Source of the DNA: Streptomyces sp. ML-6
Lineage (GTDB): Bacteria > Actinomycetota > Actinomycetes > Streptomycetales > Streptomycetaceae
DNA length: 64,000 bases
Direction: 5' to 3'
Assembly: GCF_030116705.1 (NCBI RefSeq)
Contig: NZ_JAOTIK010000001.1
Location: 1,879,001-1,943,000, forward strand
Shown: piece after piece, positions 1 through 9,464 of the stretch
How the letters are laid out: each line of letters begins with the position of its first letter
How positions within the stretch are numbered: position 1 is the first letter of the stretch
Position numbers and translations under genes: made by a program
The notes under the pieces: generated by a model
The model's input: only the letters and a program-made list of their open reading frames with translations
Databases searched by the model: none
Told to the model about the DNA's origin: nothing

Positions 1-456
1 CCGCGCGTGCAGCTGCTGGCCTCCGGCACGGCGATCCACTGGGCCCTGGAGGCGCAGGAGTTGCTGTCCTCGGACTGGGGCGTGACGGCCGACGTCTGGT
101 CCGCCACGTCCTGGGGCGAGCTGCGCCGCGATGCGCTGGAGTGCGACGAGGCGCTGCTCCGCGGCGAGCAGCGGGTGCCGTACGTGACGCAGGCGCTGGA
201 GGGCGCCCCCGGTCCGGTCCTCGCGGTCAGCGACTGGATGCGTCAGGTCCCGGACCAGATCAGCCAGTGGGTGGAGCAGGACTGGTCCTCGCTCGGCACG
301 GACGGCTTCGGCCTGTCGGACACCCGTGACGCGGCCCGCCGCCACTTCGGCGTGGACGCGCGGTCGATCACGGTCGCGGCCCTGGCCCAGCTCGCCCGGC
401 GCGGCGAGGTGACCGCGACCGCGGTCAAGGAGGCCCGGGAGCGCTACGGGCTCTGA
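1..456 (+). CDS. aceE: Pyruvate dehydrogenase E1 component, C-terminal part (5' end outside window)
   Basis: The reading frame is open from the first base and ends with TGA at 454-456, giving 151 residues that match the C-terminal domain of homodimeric AceE-type E1. The stretch contains ASGTAIHWALEAQELL, a tract like DVWSATSWGELRRDA, and the C-terminal HFGVDARSITVAALAQLA helix region. AceE decarboxylates pyruvate with thiamine diphosphate and transfers the acetyl group to the E2 lipoyl domain. Its lipoyl cofactor would be made by the lipB/lipA products 7 kb downstream. The catalytic N-terminal domains are outside the window. A strong terminator follows directly, so the gene ends its transcription unit here. 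Assignment is by recognition of family sequence; no alignment could be run. Confidence 0.93.
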   Translation, partial: PRVQLLASGTAIHWALEAQELLSSDWGVTADVWSATSWGELRRDALECDEALLRGEQRVPYVTQALEGAPGPVLAVSDWMRQVPDQISQWVEQDWSSLGTDGFGLSDTRDAARRHFGVDARSITVAALAQLARRGEVTATAVKEARERYGL

Positions 457-464
457 TCCGTGAC

Positions 465-503
465 GAAGCGGTGGCCGGGCCCGTCCCGGCCACCGCTTCT
501 TTT
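465..503 (+). terminator. Rho-independent terminator after aceE
   Basis: A perfect 15-bp inverted repeat (GAAGCGGTGGCCGGG at 465-479, complement at 485-499) with a 5-base loop is followed by a short T run. It lies nine bases after the aceE stop codon. Confidence 0.85.
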
Positions 504-547
504 CGTCGGTCCGTCCCTGCCCGGGGACGGAGGGCGGGGGCGGGCCG

Positions 548-1531
548 ATGGTCACAATGGACCGCATGCGTGCCGCCCGTCTCATCAAAATGGTGCTGCT
601 CCTGCAGTCCCGCCCCGCCATGACCGCCGCCGAACTCGCCCGTGAGCTGGAGGTGTCCGAGCGGACCGTCACCCGGGACGCGCAGGCGCTCTCCGAGGCG
701 GGCGTCCCGGTGTACGCGGACCGGGGCCGGGCGGGCGGCTACCGGCTGATCGGCGGGTACCGCACCCGCCTCACCGGCCTCGCCCGCACCGAGGCGGAGG
801 CCCTCTTCCTCTCCGGGCTGCCGTCCGCCCTGCGCGACATGGGTCTGGAGGACGCCGCGTCCGCCGCCCGGCTCAAGGTCTCGGCGGCCCTGCTGCCCTC
901 GTTGCGGGACGCCTCCGACAGCGCCGCCCGGCGCTTCCACCTGGACGCCCCCGGCTGGTACCAGGAGCCGGCCACTCCCGAACTGCTGCCGGTCCTCGCC
1001 GAGGCGGTCTGGGACGACCGGCTCGTCCGGGCCCGCTACCGCCGCCGGGACGGCGAGGTGGAGCGGGAGATGGCACCGTACGGCCTCGTGCTGAAGGCGG
1101 GGGTCTGGTACCTCTGCGCCCGGGTGGCGGGCGACTTCCGGGTGTACCGGATCGACCGGTTCTCGGCCGTCGAGGTGTCGGACGAGCGGTTCGGGCGCGA
1201 CGAGCGGTTCGACCTGCCGGGCTTCTGGGACGAGCGGGCCGCCCAGTTCGCCCGCTCGCTGCTGCGGGCCGAGGTGAAGGTGCGGCTGTCGCCGGAGGGG
1301 GTACGCCGACTGCCGCACACGATGGACCGTTCGGCGGTCCGGGAGGCGCTGGAGGCGGCCGGTCCGGCCGATGCCGAGGGGTGGCTCACCGTCACCCTGC
1401 CGGTCGAGTCCCTGGAGGTGGCCTACAGCCAACTGCTGGCGCTGGGGCCGGAATCGGAGGTCCTGGGACCGGCCGCCCTGCGGGACCGTTTCGCCGCGGC
1501 GGCCGAGCGGCTGCACGACCTCTACCGCTGA
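548..1531 (+). CDS. YafY-type HTH/WYL-domain transcriptional regulator
   Basis: The 327-residue protein has an N-terminal winged helix (about residues 10-60, with AAELARELEVSERTVTRD as the helix-turn-helix). A central WYL domain follows (about 140-220, with YGLVLKAGVWYLCARV and FRVYRIDRFSAVEV), then a WCX-type C-terminal extension with alternating strands. The WYL family binds small ligands or nucleic acid and usually regulates the gene beside it, but the ligand cannot be told from sequence. The start is uncertain because three in-frame ATGs occur at 548, 557 and 566; the third fits the usual MRAARLIK beginning. It stands between the aceE terminator and a same-strand DUF4240-type gene about 60 bp downstream. 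Confidence 0.88.
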   Translation: MVTMDRMRAARLIKMVLLLQSRPAMTAAELARELEVSERTVTRDAQALSEAGVPVYADRGRAGGYRLIGGYRTRLTGLARTEAEALFLSGLPSALRDMGLEDAASAARLKVSAALLPSLRDASDSAARRFHLDAPGWYQEPATPELLPVLAEAVWDDRLVRARYRRRDGEVEREMAPYGLVLKAGVWYLCARVAGDFRVYRIDRFSAVEVSDERFGRDERFDLPGFWDERAAQFARSLLRAEVKVRLSPEGVRRLPHTMDRSAVREALEAAGPADAEGWLTVTLPVESLEVAYSQLLALGPESEVLGPAALRDRFAAAAERLHDLYR

Positions 1532-1588
1532 GGGCCGCCCTCCCCGCGTCCGCGTGCGTCGCCCGTCGCCAGGGCCGATGCTTGACCC

Positions 1589-2113
1589 GTGATGGACGAG
1601 ACGGAGTTCTGGGAGATCGTCGACAGCACCCGCGAGGCCGCCGAGGGCGACCCCGAGGACCAGGCCGACCTGCTCGTCGAACGGCTGGTGCGGCTCGATC
1701 CCGAGGCGGTGCTGGACTTCGCCAGACACTTCGAGGCCCGTTACGACCGTGCCCACCGCTGGGACCTGTGGGGCGCCGCCGCCGTGCTGCTGGACGGCGC
1801 GGGCGAGGACGCCTTCGACTGGTTCCGCTGCTGGCTGATCGGCCAGGGCCGGGAGGTCTTCGAGGGGGCGCTGCACGACCCGGACAGCCTCGCCGAGCTC
1901 CTCGACGACTTCGACGAGGAGCTCGACGGGGACGGCGAGGACCTCGGCTACGCCGCCGACGAGGCGTACGAGCAGCTCACCGGTGCGGTCACCCCGGACC
2001 TCGGCCTGCCGCCCCGGGCGTCGGAGCCGGAGGGCACCCCGATCGACCTCGAGGACGATGCCGCCCTGGCGAAGCGCTTCCCCGCGCTTTGGGAGCGGTT
2101 CGGAGCGCGCTGA
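1589..2113 (+). CDS. DUF4240 domain protein
   Basis: The 174-residue acidic cytoplasmic protein begins VMDETEFWEIVDSTRE and carries the DUF4240 signature: a helical N-terminus, then an RLDPEAVLDFARHF tract and a WDLWGAAAVLLDGAGEDAFDWFRCWLIGQG-type core. GTG at 1589 and ATG at 1592 are adjacent in-frame starts. There is no signal peptide or membrane segment. The family is widespread in actinobacteria and I know of no established function. It lies 57 bp after the WYL regulator on the same strand, so co-transcription is possible. It converges with the GNAT gene downstream. Confidence 0.82.
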   Translation: MMDETEFWEIVDSTREAAEGDPEDQADLLVERLVRLDPEAVLDFARHFEARYDRAHRWDLWGAAAVLLDGAGEDAFDWFRCWLIGQGREVFEGALHDPDSLAELLDDFDEELDGDGEDLGYAADEAYEQLTGAVTPDLGLPPRASEPEGTPIDLEDDAALAKRFPALWERFGAR

Positions 2114-2270
2114 ACGGGCCCGTGACCGCGGCGCGGACGGCGGGGCCCGTCGTTCCGGTGCCGCCGGTCGTGCCGGAGGAAACCGAGCCGGGGGCGACGG
2201 CCCTGCTTGTTGTACTCGCTCGTCGGCGCGTGCGTCTTGGACCGGCCGGGAACGGGCGGGCGGCGGAACG

Positions 2271-2801
2271 TCACCGGTCGAGCGAGCGCCCCATCATGAC
2301 GTCGTCGACATAGCGTCCGCCCAGGAAGAACTCGCCGCGCAGCACGCCCTCGACGACGAAGCCCTCCGACTCGTACAGGGCCCGCGCGGGCGTGTTGTGG
2401 CCGAGCACCCGCAGGGTCATCCGGTTCGCCCCCTCGGCGCGCGCCGCCGCGAACGCGGCCCGCAGCAGCCCCCTGGCGACGCCCTTGCCGCGTGCCCGGC
2501 CGGCCACGGCGAGGCCCTGTATCTGCCGGACGTGCGTGTTGCAGGCCAGCGGGGTCGGCGGGACCAGCCGGAGGTAGCCGACGGGCCCCGGCTCGCCCGC
2601 CGTCTCGGCCACCAGGAAATCCTCGGGGCGGTGGCGGTCGTCGAAGAAGGGGCTGTACGGCGGTTGCGGCTTCGGCATCACGGCGTGCAGCGTCGACCAG
2701 GTTTCGCGGTCGAGTTCGGCGAGGGCGTCCCCGTCGGAGAAGACCGCGGGACGGATCGAGAACAGGTGGTTCTCCGGCGTGTACGTGTGGTTCTCGGACA
2801 T
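2271..2801 (-). CDS. GNAT family N-acetyltransferase
   Basis: The roughly 176-residue protein has the full GNAT fold order: an N-terminal strand (FSIRPAVFSDGDALAEL), the acetyl-CoA pyrophosphate loop R-G-K-G-V-A-R-G (motif A) near residue 105, and the C-terminal LGHNTPARALYESEGFVVEGVLRGEF-type region ending in DDVMMG. These features indicate acetyl-CoA-dependent N-acylation, and the C-terminal part resembles RimJ/RimL-like or amine acetyltransferases. The substrate is unknown. ATG at 2801 is used here; a GTG at 2810 would add three residues. No clear Shine-Dalgarno site precedes either. About 190 bp separate it from the divergently transcribed epimerase gene. Confidence 0.88.
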   Translation of the reverse strand: MSENHTYTPENHLFSIRPAVFSDGDALAELDRETWSTLHAVMPKPQPPYSPFFDDRHRPEDFLVAETAGEPGPVGYLRLVPPTPLACNTHVRQIQGLAVAGRARGKGVARGLLRAAFAAARAEGANRMTLRVLGHNTPARALYESEGFVVEGVLRGEFFLGGRYVDDVMMGRSLDR

Positions 2802-2994
2802 GTGCGCCACTGTGTCACGCCGCGCCTCCCCCGGTCAGCCCGAATTCTCCGCCCCGCGCACGGACCGCGCACGGGCCGCGAGGGGCCGTGCGCCGGACGC
2901 GTGGGGAGGTCGGCGCACATGACGGCGCGGGGCCCGCAGGGGTCGTGGGCCCGGTCGGCGGCGCGCGCCGGAGCCGCTGCGGCAGGATGGAACC

Positions 2995-3894
2995 ATGCTG
3001 CACTCCCGTATCGCTGTCACCGGAGCATCCGGACTCATCGGAGCGGCGCTGGTGCGCTCGCTGCGTACCGACGGGCACGAGGTGGTACGCCTCGTGCGGC
3101 ACCCGGCGCGGGCCGGCGACGAGGTGGAGTGGGATCCCCGACGCGGTTACGTCGACGTGGCGGGTTTGGTGGGCTGCGACGCCGTCGTCCATCTCGCCGG
3201 CGCCGGGGTCGGCGACCGGCGCTGGACCGCCGCGTACAAGCAGGAGATCCGGGACAGCCGGGTGCTCGGGACGGCGGCGATCGCCGAGGCGGTCGCCTCG
3301 CTGGACACGCCCCCGAAGGTGCTGCTGTCCGGGTCGGCCATCGGCTACTACGGCGACACCGGGGACCGGGCCGTCGACGAGAGCGCCCCGGCCGGCGAGG
3401 GGTTCCTGCCGTCCGTCTGCGTGGAGTGGGAGGCGGCCACGGCCGCCGCCCAGGAGGCGGGCGTACGGACGGTGCACGCGCGCACCGGTCTGGTCGTCGC
3501 CCGCGAGGGCGGGGCCTGGGGCCGGCTCTTCCCGTTGTTCCGCGCGGGGCTCGGCGGCCGGCTGGGCAACGGGCGCCAGTACTGGAGCTTCATCTCGCTG
3601 CACGACGAGGTCGCGGCCCTGCGCCACATCCTGGACACCGAGTCGCTGTCGGGTCCGGTGAACCTGACCGGGCCCGATCCGGTCACCAACGGCGAGGTGA
3701 CGGCCGCGATGGGGCGGGTGCTGCACCGCCCCACGCTCTTCGCCGCGCCCGCCCCGGCCCTGCGGATCGTCCTGGGCGACTTCGCCGAGGACGTGCTGGG
3801 CAGTCAGCGGGTGCTGCCCGGACGGTTGTTGGACTCGAGCTTCGCGTTCGCCTTCCCGGGCATCGACTCGGCGATCCGCGCGGCCCTGCGCTGA
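2995..3894 (+). CDS. TIGR01777-family NAD(P)-dependent epimerase (SDR, YfcH/SulA-like)
   Basis: The 299-residue protein opens with the Rossmann motif TGASGLIGAALVRSL. It continues with VVHLAGAGVGDRRW, the GSAIGYYG active-site region (YYG replacing the YxxxK form) and a C-terminal DUF1731-like domain ending VLPGRLLDSSFAF. These are hallmarks of the TIGR01777 branch of extended SDR proteins, whose substrates are largely unknown; some members are linked to cell division or plastid development. There is no signal peptide. It starts at ATG 2995. Three 20-bp tandem repeats lie just past the stop codon. Confidence 0.9.
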   Translation: MLHSRIAVTGASGLIGAALVRSLRTDGHEVVRLVRHPARAGDEVEWDPRRGYVDVAGLVGCDAVVHLAGAGVGDRRWTAAYKQEIRDSRVLGTAAIAEAVASLDTPPKVLLSGSAIGYYGDTGDRAVDESAPAGEGFLPSVCVEWEAATAAAQEAGVRTVHARTGLVVAREGGAWGRLFPLFRAGLGGRLGNGRQYWSFISLHDEVAALRHILDTESLSGPVNLTGPDPVTNGEVTAAMGRVLHRPTLFAAPAPALRIVLGDFAEDVLGSQRVLPGRLLDSSFAFAFPGIDSAIRAALR

Positions 3895-3910
3895 ACGCGC
3901 CGGTGCGGAC

Positions 3911-3970
3911 GCCGTACCGAGCACGCCGACGCCGTACCAAGCACACCGGCCCCGTACCAAACACACCGGC
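3911..3970. repeat. Three tandem 20-bp repeats in an intergenic gap
   Basis: Three consecutive 20-bp units (3911-3930, 3931-3950, 3951-3970) share the core CCGTACC-AGCAC-CCG, with a few substitutions. They occupy the start of the roughly 306-bp gap between the epimerase stop and the next start at 4201. The rest of this gap shows no gene and is probably promoter DNA for the FAD enzyme. Confidence 0.75.
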
Positions 3971-4200
3971 GGCGCGCCGGGAACGCACCGGCGCACGCCG
4001 GACCGCGCACCCCGCGCGTCCCCGGACCACGCCCCTCGCGCCGAATCGGACACGGATGCGACCCCGTGCAACGGTGCCCCTGGCGCGCGCGACTGCGACC
4101 CGGTCGGCGGCCCTCCTAGCCTCCTTGCGAACTCGGGCATTCCGGGGGCCTGTCGGGGGCAAGAGCCTCCCAGTAGTTGCGCCGACTCGGGGAGGGGCAC

Positions 4201-5508
4201 GTGCTCAGCTCGGCACATCACGCGGACGTCGTCATCATCGGGGCCGGGATCGCCGGCCTGTCAGCAGCCCACCGCCTGACCGGCGCGGGGGTGAGTGTCA
4301 GCGTTCTGGAGGCCGGCCCGCGGGTCGGCGGCCGGATGGCCACGGCCGAGCTGGACGGCTTCCGGCTCGACCACATCGGCCCGCTCCTCAGCACCTCCTG
4401 CCCGGAGCTGCGCACGACGCCCGGCCTGGAGGGGCTGGCGCTGCGCACCTTCGCTCCGGGGGTCCTCGTCCACAGCGAGGGCCGCCAGTACCGGACCGGC
4501 GATGCACGGGGCGCGCGGGGCGCATTCAAGGCGGCGCGCGCCCTCGCAAGCGCCCCCAGGCCGCCGATGGGCGGGCCGATCGACCAGGCCCGGCTGGGCG
4601 CCGCACTGTCCCGGCTCGCCGCCACCCCGACCGCCCGCATCCTGGCCCGGCCCGAACAGACGGCGCTCGCCGCCCTGTCCCACCGCGGCCTGCCCTCCCG
4701 CACGGTCAACGGCTTCCTCCGCCCGCTGCTCTCCGCGCTGCTCGGCGACCCCGGTCTCAGCACGTCCAGCCGGTGCGCGGATCTCGCCCTGCGCGGCTAC
4801 GCGCGCGGCCGGCTGTGCGTGCCCGAGGGCGGCTCGGGCACCCTGCCCGACCTGCTCGCGGCCTCGCTGCCGCCCGGCACGGTACGTACGGGCGTGCATG
4901 TCACGGCTGCCGACATCACCTCGGTCCGCACCAAGGAGCACGGCGAACTGGGCTGCCGTTCCCTGCTGTTGGCGACCGGCGCCGGGGCCGCCGCCGAACT
5001 GTTGCCGGGCCTGCGGACGCCGTCCTTCCATCCGGTGACGGTCCTTCACCACACCGCCCCCGTCGCCCCGCCGACCGGTGCCTCGCTGCTGCTGGACGCC
5101 GACCGCTCGGGGCCGGTCGCGCACACCGCGGTGATGAGCGCGGTCGATCCCTCGCGCGCGCCGCGCGGCCGGACGCTGATCAGCTCGACGGTGCTCGGCA
5201 CCCCGCCGCCCGATCTGGACCGCACGGTCCGCGCCCATCTCGCCGCGCTGTACGGCACCCCCACCGACGACTGGGAGCTGCTGGCCTCCCACCACGACCC
5301 CGAGGCGATACCCGCGATGCCGGCCCCGCACGACCCGCGCCGCCCGGTCCGGCTGCTCTCCGGCCTGTACGTGTGCGGCGACCACCGCGACACCAGCTCG
5401 GTCCAGGGCGCGCTGGTGTCGGGCCGCCGCGCGGCCGAGGCGATCCTCACCGACCTGGGCGTGCGTCCGGGGCGCGGCAGCGGGACGGGGCTGCCCGAGG
5501 CCGCGTAG
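4201..5508 (+). CDS. FAD-dependent protoporphyrinogen/amine oxidase-like oxidoreductase
   Basis: The 435-residue protein has an N-terminal dinucleotide-binding motif, IIGAGIAGLSAAHRL, followed by the acidic strand end SVLEAGPRVGGRM that contacts FAD ribose. At the C-terminus LYVCGDHRDTSSVQGALVSGRRAAEAIL is the second FAD-binding block. This order is typical of the NAD(P)/FAD amine oxidase superfamily, which includes HemY-like and carotenoid-desaturase-like enzymes. The substrate is not evident. GTG 4201 was chosen because GGGAGG at about 4190-4196 sits at the right spacing; an upstream in-frame start at 4177 has no ribosome site. It converges with the HTH/TPR regulator and is separated from it by an inverted repeat. 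Confidence 0.88.
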   Translation: MLSSAHHADVVIIGAGIAGLSAAHRLTGAGVSVSVLEAGPRVGGRMATAELDGFRLDHIGPLLSTSCPELRTTPGLEGLALRTFAPGVLVHSEGRQYRTGDARGARGAFKAARALASAPRPPMGGPIDQARLGAALSRLAATPTARILARPEQTALAALSHRGLPSRTVNGFLRPLLSALLGDPGLSTSSRCADLALRGYARGRLCVPEGGSGTLPDLLAASLPPGTVRTGVHVTAADITSVRTKEHGELGCRSLLLATGAGAAAELLPGLRTPSFHPVTVLHHTAPVAPPTGASLLLDADRSGPVAHTAVMSAVDPSRAPRGRTLISSTVLGTPPPDLDRTVRAHLAALYGTPTDDWELLASHHDPEAIPAMPAPHDPRRPVRLLSGLYVCGDHRDTSSVQGALVSGRRAAEAILTDLGVRPGRGSGTGLPEAA

Positions 5509-5520
5509 TCGGGACCATCC

Positions 5521-5552
5521 CCCCGCCCGGGGCCGCCCGGTCCCGGGCGGGG
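5521..5552. terminator. Bidirectional hairpin between convergent genes
   Basis: A perfect 11-bp inverted repeat, CCCCGCCCGGG at 5521-5531 and its complement at 5542-5552, lies between the convergent FAD-enzyme and HTH/TPR-regulator genes. There is no T run on either side. Confidence 0.6.
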
Positions 5553-5616
5553 CGGGGCCGAGCGGGGCCGTCGTCCGCCCGCCGAACGAAATACCCGGCC
5601 CCGGCCCCTCGGGGCC

Positions 5617-7288
5617 TCACCCCAGTGCGGCGACCCGTTCGCGGTAGTTCCGTACGGCGGCCGCGTCCCGGTACGGCTCCAGGCGGCGCTCGAAGTCCCG
5701 TACGTACTCCGTCGCCCGCACCGAGCGCATCTCCGCGGCCTGCTGGGCGGCCTCGGCGCCGAGCGCGCACGCCTGGTCCAGTTCGCCGAGCCCGAGCCGC
5801 GCGGAGGCCAGCACCACCCGGCAGAACAGCCGGCTGCGGGCGTACGCGGGGGAGCGCAGCTGGAGCGAGCGCTCCGCGTGCTGGGCCGCGGCCCGGTGCT
5901 GCTGCAGGTCGCGGTGGCAGTGGCCGAACTCGTCGGCGAGCTGGGCCTCGTCGAAGTACCGCGCCCAGTGCGGCACCTCGTCCCCGGGCCGGGCGGTCTC
6001 CAGCGCGTGTTCCGCCCTCGCCAGCGAGGTGGTGCAGGGCCTGGCCTCGCCGAGCACGCCGTGCGCGCGGGCCTCGACGGCGTGCAGCAGGGCCTGGACG
6101 ACGGGCGGCGCCGAGGAGCCGATGCCCTGCTGGGCCACCCGGGCCAGCTGCACGGCCTCCCTGCCGTGTCCGAGGTAGACCGCCTGTCGGCTCATGGTCA
6201 TCAGGACGTAGCTGCCGTACGCGCGGTCGCCCGCGGCCTGGGCGAGCCGCAGGGCCTGGACGAAGTACCGCTGGGCCAGGCCGTGGGCCGCGATGTCGTA
6301 GGAGGTCCAGCCGGCCAGCCGGGTGAGGTCGGCGGCGGCGGAGAAGAGCCGGCGCCCGGTGGCCTCCCCGTACGTGCCGCGGAGCATCGGTTCCGCCTCG
6401 TGCTCCAGGTAACGGACGAGTGCCTGGCGGGCGTGGCCGCCGCCATAGGTGTTGTCGAGGGCGCGGAAGAGCTCGCCGACCGAGCGCAGGGCGGCCACGT
6501 CGCCGCCGCTGACCCGCTGGCCGGGGCCGCGTTCGGTCCGCTGGCGGGGGACGCCCGGGGTGCCCGGCAGGCCGGGGACCGCGGGGGCGCGGGCGCCCCG
6601 GGGGTGCGGTGGGGCCGGAGGGCCTGGCGGGCACGGGGCCGCGGGCTCCGCCCCGGCCGGGCCCGGGTGCCATGGGCCCGCCGGGGCCTGCCGTCCCGTG
6701 CGTCCCGTACGTCCCGCGCACCCCCGGCACCACGCGTGCGCCCATGGGGCCGCCGGGGCGTGCGGAGCCGCCCGGCTCGGCCGTCCCGTGGGCGCCACCG
6801 GCCCCGGCGTGCGCCGGGGGTGCGGGTTCGTGGCCCCGTCCCACCCATTCGTCGGCCCGGCCGATCAGCCAGTCCCTGCTGGGCACGACGAGTCCGGCGG
6901 GGGTGAAGGCGATCTTGCGCAGTTCCGCGTTGCTGCCCGAGTCCTTGCGCCACAGCCCGCTGACGATGTCGACCGCCTCCGCGGGCGTGGCCGCGAACTC
7001 CAGGCCGGCGTAGACCGGGGCGCACGCGTCGAGGCCCAGGTCCTGCGCGGAGAGGCGGCGGCCGAGCCGCCGGGTGAAGACCTCGGCGATCAGCGCGGGG
7101 GTGGTGCCGCGGGGTTGCTGACCGCGCAGCCAGCGGGTCACGGAGGTTTTGTCGTACCGCAGGTCGAGGCCGTGTTCGAGGCCGAGTTGGTCCACCCTGC
7201 GGGCGAGACCGGCATTGGAGAAACCGGCCTCGGTGATGAGCGAGGCGAGTCGGCGGTTGGGGGTGCGCTGCGGAGGTCGTTCCGACAT
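5617..7288 (-). CDS. HTH/TPR regulator with apparent frameshift in a Gly/Pro-rich linker
   Basis: Reading from ATG 7288, the first frame encodes a DNA-binding-like N-terminus (RRLASLITEAGFSNAGLARR, then TSVTRWLRGQQPRG) and a conserved stretch through WLIGRADEWVG. The matching C-terminal region lies in another minus-strand frame: it begins RVSGGDVAALRSVGELFRAL near 6530 and ends at the TGA at 5617-5619. It holds TPR-like helices such as GLAQRYFVQALRLAQAAG. Both parts belong to one regulator family conserved beside lipB in Streptomyces, so one indel is implied between roughly 6540 and 6700. That segment is an unusually long collagen-like linker rich in G, P and A with G/C homopolymers. Whether the shift is biological or a sequencing error cannot be decided here. 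The first frame alone would run on to 5447 without conserved content. It is transcribed divergently from lipB. Confidence 0.68.
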
Positions 7289-7553
7289 CAGCTGTACGGT
7301 CTCCTGCCTTCGGGGCCGGTCGGCCGGCCCTTATGGAACGGCGCGAATTTAGCGGCCTCCGTGCCCATCACAGCTACCTTCGCTTCACTTTCATCCGATC
7401 GTGTGAGGATTGATGGTGGCGCTGACGGGTAAGACCTGCCGGGCCGCCGCCCCGGGGCCGGTCGTACAGTGGCCGGGGGCGTGATCCAGTGCATGGTGGC
7501 GCGGTTCCGGGCACCTCCCGGCTCCCGTCACCGCTAGTAGGAGGGCATCTGTC
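7289..7553. promoter_or_regulatory. Divergent control region between the HTH/TPR regulator and lipB
   Basis: This 265-bp intergenic region is AT-richer than its surroundings around 7345-7425 and must hold the promoters for both divergent genes. I cannot place -10/-35 boxes with confidence. The lipB ribosome site, GGAGGG at 7540-7545, is at its right end. Confidence 0.5.
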
Positions 7554-8366
7554 GTGGCTGAGCTTCGGTTCGTCCGGCTGGGATTCGGCGAGGAAGCCGT
7601 CGACTACCAGGAGGCATGGCAGAAGCAGCGCGAGGTGCACGCGGCCAGATTCGAGGACGCCGTCCCGGACACCTGTCTGCTGCTGGAACACCTGCCCGTG
7701 TACACGGCCGGACGGCGCACGACCGACAGCGAGCGTCCGCTGGACGGCACCCCGGTCATCGACGTGGACCGCGGCGGCAAGATCACCTGGCACGGCCCCG
7801 GGCAGCTGGTCGGCTACCCGATCCAGAAGCTGCCCCGCCCGGTGGACGTGGTCGCGCACGTGCGCCGGCTGGAGGACGCGCTGATCCGCACCGCGGCCGA
7901 GTTCGGCGTGGAGACCACCCGGGTCGAGGGCCGCAGCGGCGTCTGGGTGCTCGGCGACCCGGTCGAGGACCGTCCGTCGCTCGGCGGCCTCTCGCTCGAC
8001 TTCGACCCCCGGCTCCAGGACGAGGAGTTCGACGCGCGGCTGAACGGCCCCGAGTACGCCCCGTCCAACGCCGGCCAGCGCCGCGAGGACCGCAAGCTGG
8101 CCGCGATCGGCATCCGGGTGGCCAAGGGCGTGACCATGCACGGCTTCTCGTTCAACGTGAACCCGGACAACACCTGGTTCGACCGGATCGTGCCGTGCGG
8201 CATCCGGGACGCGGGCGTCACCTCGCTCGCGTACGAGCTGGGCCGTGACATCACCATCGCGGAGGTGCTCCCGGTCGTGGAGAAGCACCTCCGGGACGTC
8301 CTGGAGAACGCGCACCTGGCGCCGCGCGTCGTCGAACGACCGGCGGATGCCGTGGCCACGGCATGA
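7554..8366 (+). CDS. lipB: Octanoyl-[acyl carrier protein]:protein N-octanoyltransferase (LipB)
   Basis: LipB transfers octanoyl groups from ACP to lipoyl domains of E2 and GcvH, the first step of lipoate assembly. The 270-residue protein shows [15 protein letters not shown], the substrate-pocket signature [17 protein letters not shown], and [19 protein letters not shown] with the catalytic lysine-bearing RKLAAIGI tract. [17 protein letters not shown] carries the catalytic cysteine of the PCGI motif. It starts at GTG 7554 with a good ribosome site (GGAGGG) 8 bp upstream. The insertion [20 protein letters not shown] is an actinobacterial variable loop. lipA begins 132 bp downstream on the same strand, so both steps are probably co-expressed. 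Confidence 0.96.
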   Translation: MAELRFVRLGFGEEAVDYQEAWQKQREVHAARFEDAVPDTCLLLEHLPVYTAGRRTTDSERPLDGTPVIDVDRGGKITWHGPGQLVGYPIQKLPRPVDVVAHVRRLEDALIRTAAEFGVETTRVEGRSGVWVLGDPVEDRPSLGGLSLDFDPRLQDEEFDARLNGPEYAPSNAGQRREDRKLAAIGIRVAKGVTMHGFSFNVNPDNTWFDRIVPCGIRDAGVTSLAYELGRDITIAEVLPVVEKHLRDVLENAHLAPRVVERPADAVATA

Positions 8367-8498
8367 CACTCTGGAGGGCCGACGGGGAATAGGACCTGTC
8401 GGCCACAGGTTGGCCAGACGTAAAGCCGTCTGAACCACGGGCGTACCCTGGTGTTCGCCGAAGAATCCAATGCAGTGAAAGCAAAGGGGAGTGCCGAA

Positions 8499-9464
8499 GT
8501 GTCCGCTGTCGCACCCGACGGACGCAAGATGCTTCGCCTGGAGGTCCGGAACAGCCAGACCCCCATCGAGCGCAAGCCCGAGTGGATCAAGACCCGGGCG
8601 AAGATGGGCCCCGAGTACAACCAGCTGCAGAAGCTCGTGAAGAGCGAAGGTCTGCACACGGTGTGCCAGGAGGCCGGCTGCCCCAACATCTTCGAATGCT
8701 GGGAGGACCGCGAGGCCACCTTCCTCATCGGCGGCGACCAGTGCACCCGGCGCTGCGACTTCTGCCAGATCGACACGGGCAAGCCGCAGGCCCTGGACCG
8801 GGACGAGCCCCGCAGGGTCGGCGAGTCCGTCGTCACGATGGACCTGAACTACGCCACCATCACCGGCGTCGCGCGCGACGACCTGGAGGACGGCGGCGCC
8901 TGGCTGTACGCGGAGACCGTGCGCCAGATCCACGCGCTGACCGCCGGCCGGGAGGCCGGCCGCACCAAGGTCGAGCTGCTGATCCCGGACTTCAACGCGG
9001 TCCCCGAGCAGCTCGCCGAGGTCTTCTCCGCACGCCCCGAGGTGCTCGCGCACAACGTGGAGACGGTGCCGCGGATCTTCAAGCGGATCCGCCCCGGCTT
9101 CCGCTACGAGCGCTCCCTGGAGGTCATCACGCGGGCCCGCGAGGCCGGTCTGGTGACCAAGTCGAACCTGATCCTCGGCATGGGCGAGACCCGCGAGGAG
9201 GTCAGCGAGGCGCTCCGGGACCTGTACGAGGCGGGGTGCGAGCTGATCACGATCACGCAGTACCTGCGCCCCTCCGTGCGGCACCACCCGGTCGAGCGCT
9301 GGGTGAAGCCGCAGGAGTTCGTGGAGCTGAAGGACGAGGCCGACGAGATCGGCTACTCCGGCGTGATGTCCGGGCCGCTGGTCCGTTCCTCGTACCGTGC
9401 CGGGCGCCTCTTCCAGCAGGCGATCGAGCGCCGGGACGCCGCCGCCGCGGCGCCCGCCGTGTGA
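8499..9464 (+). CDS. lipA: Lipoyl synthase (radical SAM, LipA)
   Basis: LipA inserts two sulfur atoms into protein-bound octanoyl groups made by LipB, using S-adenosylmethionine and two 4Fe-4S clusters. The auxiliary-cluster cysteines are visible in [13 protein letters not shown] (C-x4-C-x5-C) and the radical SAM cysteines in CTRRCDFC (C-x3-C-x2-C). The C-terminal RSSYRAG motif supplies the conserved serine ligand of the auxiliary cluster. GTG 8499 ([12 protein letters not shown]) is preferred over GTG 8451 because AAAGGGG precedes it and family members begin there, giving 321 residues. The gene is intact. Confidence 0.97.
   Translation: MSAVAPDGRKMLRLEVRNSQTPIERKPEWIKTRAKMGPEYNQLQKLVKSEGLHTVCQEAGCPNIFECWEDREATFLIGGDQCTRRCDFCQIDTGKPQALDRDEPRRVGESVVTMDLNYATITGVARDDLEDGGAWLYAETVRQIHALTAGREAGRTKVELLIPDFNAVPEQLAEVFSARPEVLAHNVETVPRIFKRIRPGFRYERSLEVITRAREAGLVTKSNLILGMGETREEVSEALRDLYEAGCELITITQYLRPSVRHHPVERWVKPQEFVELKDEADEIGYSGVMSGPLVRSSYRAGRLFQQAIERRDAAAAAPAV

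Noticed and set aside
425..1876. Long minus-strand frame opposite the WYL regulator
   Set aside because: It is arginine/proline-rich shadow sequence with no domain; the plus-strand WYL gene is clearly the real one.
4177..4200. An earlier start for the FAD enzyme
   Set aside because: GGGAGG directly before GTG 4201 makes that start far more likely.
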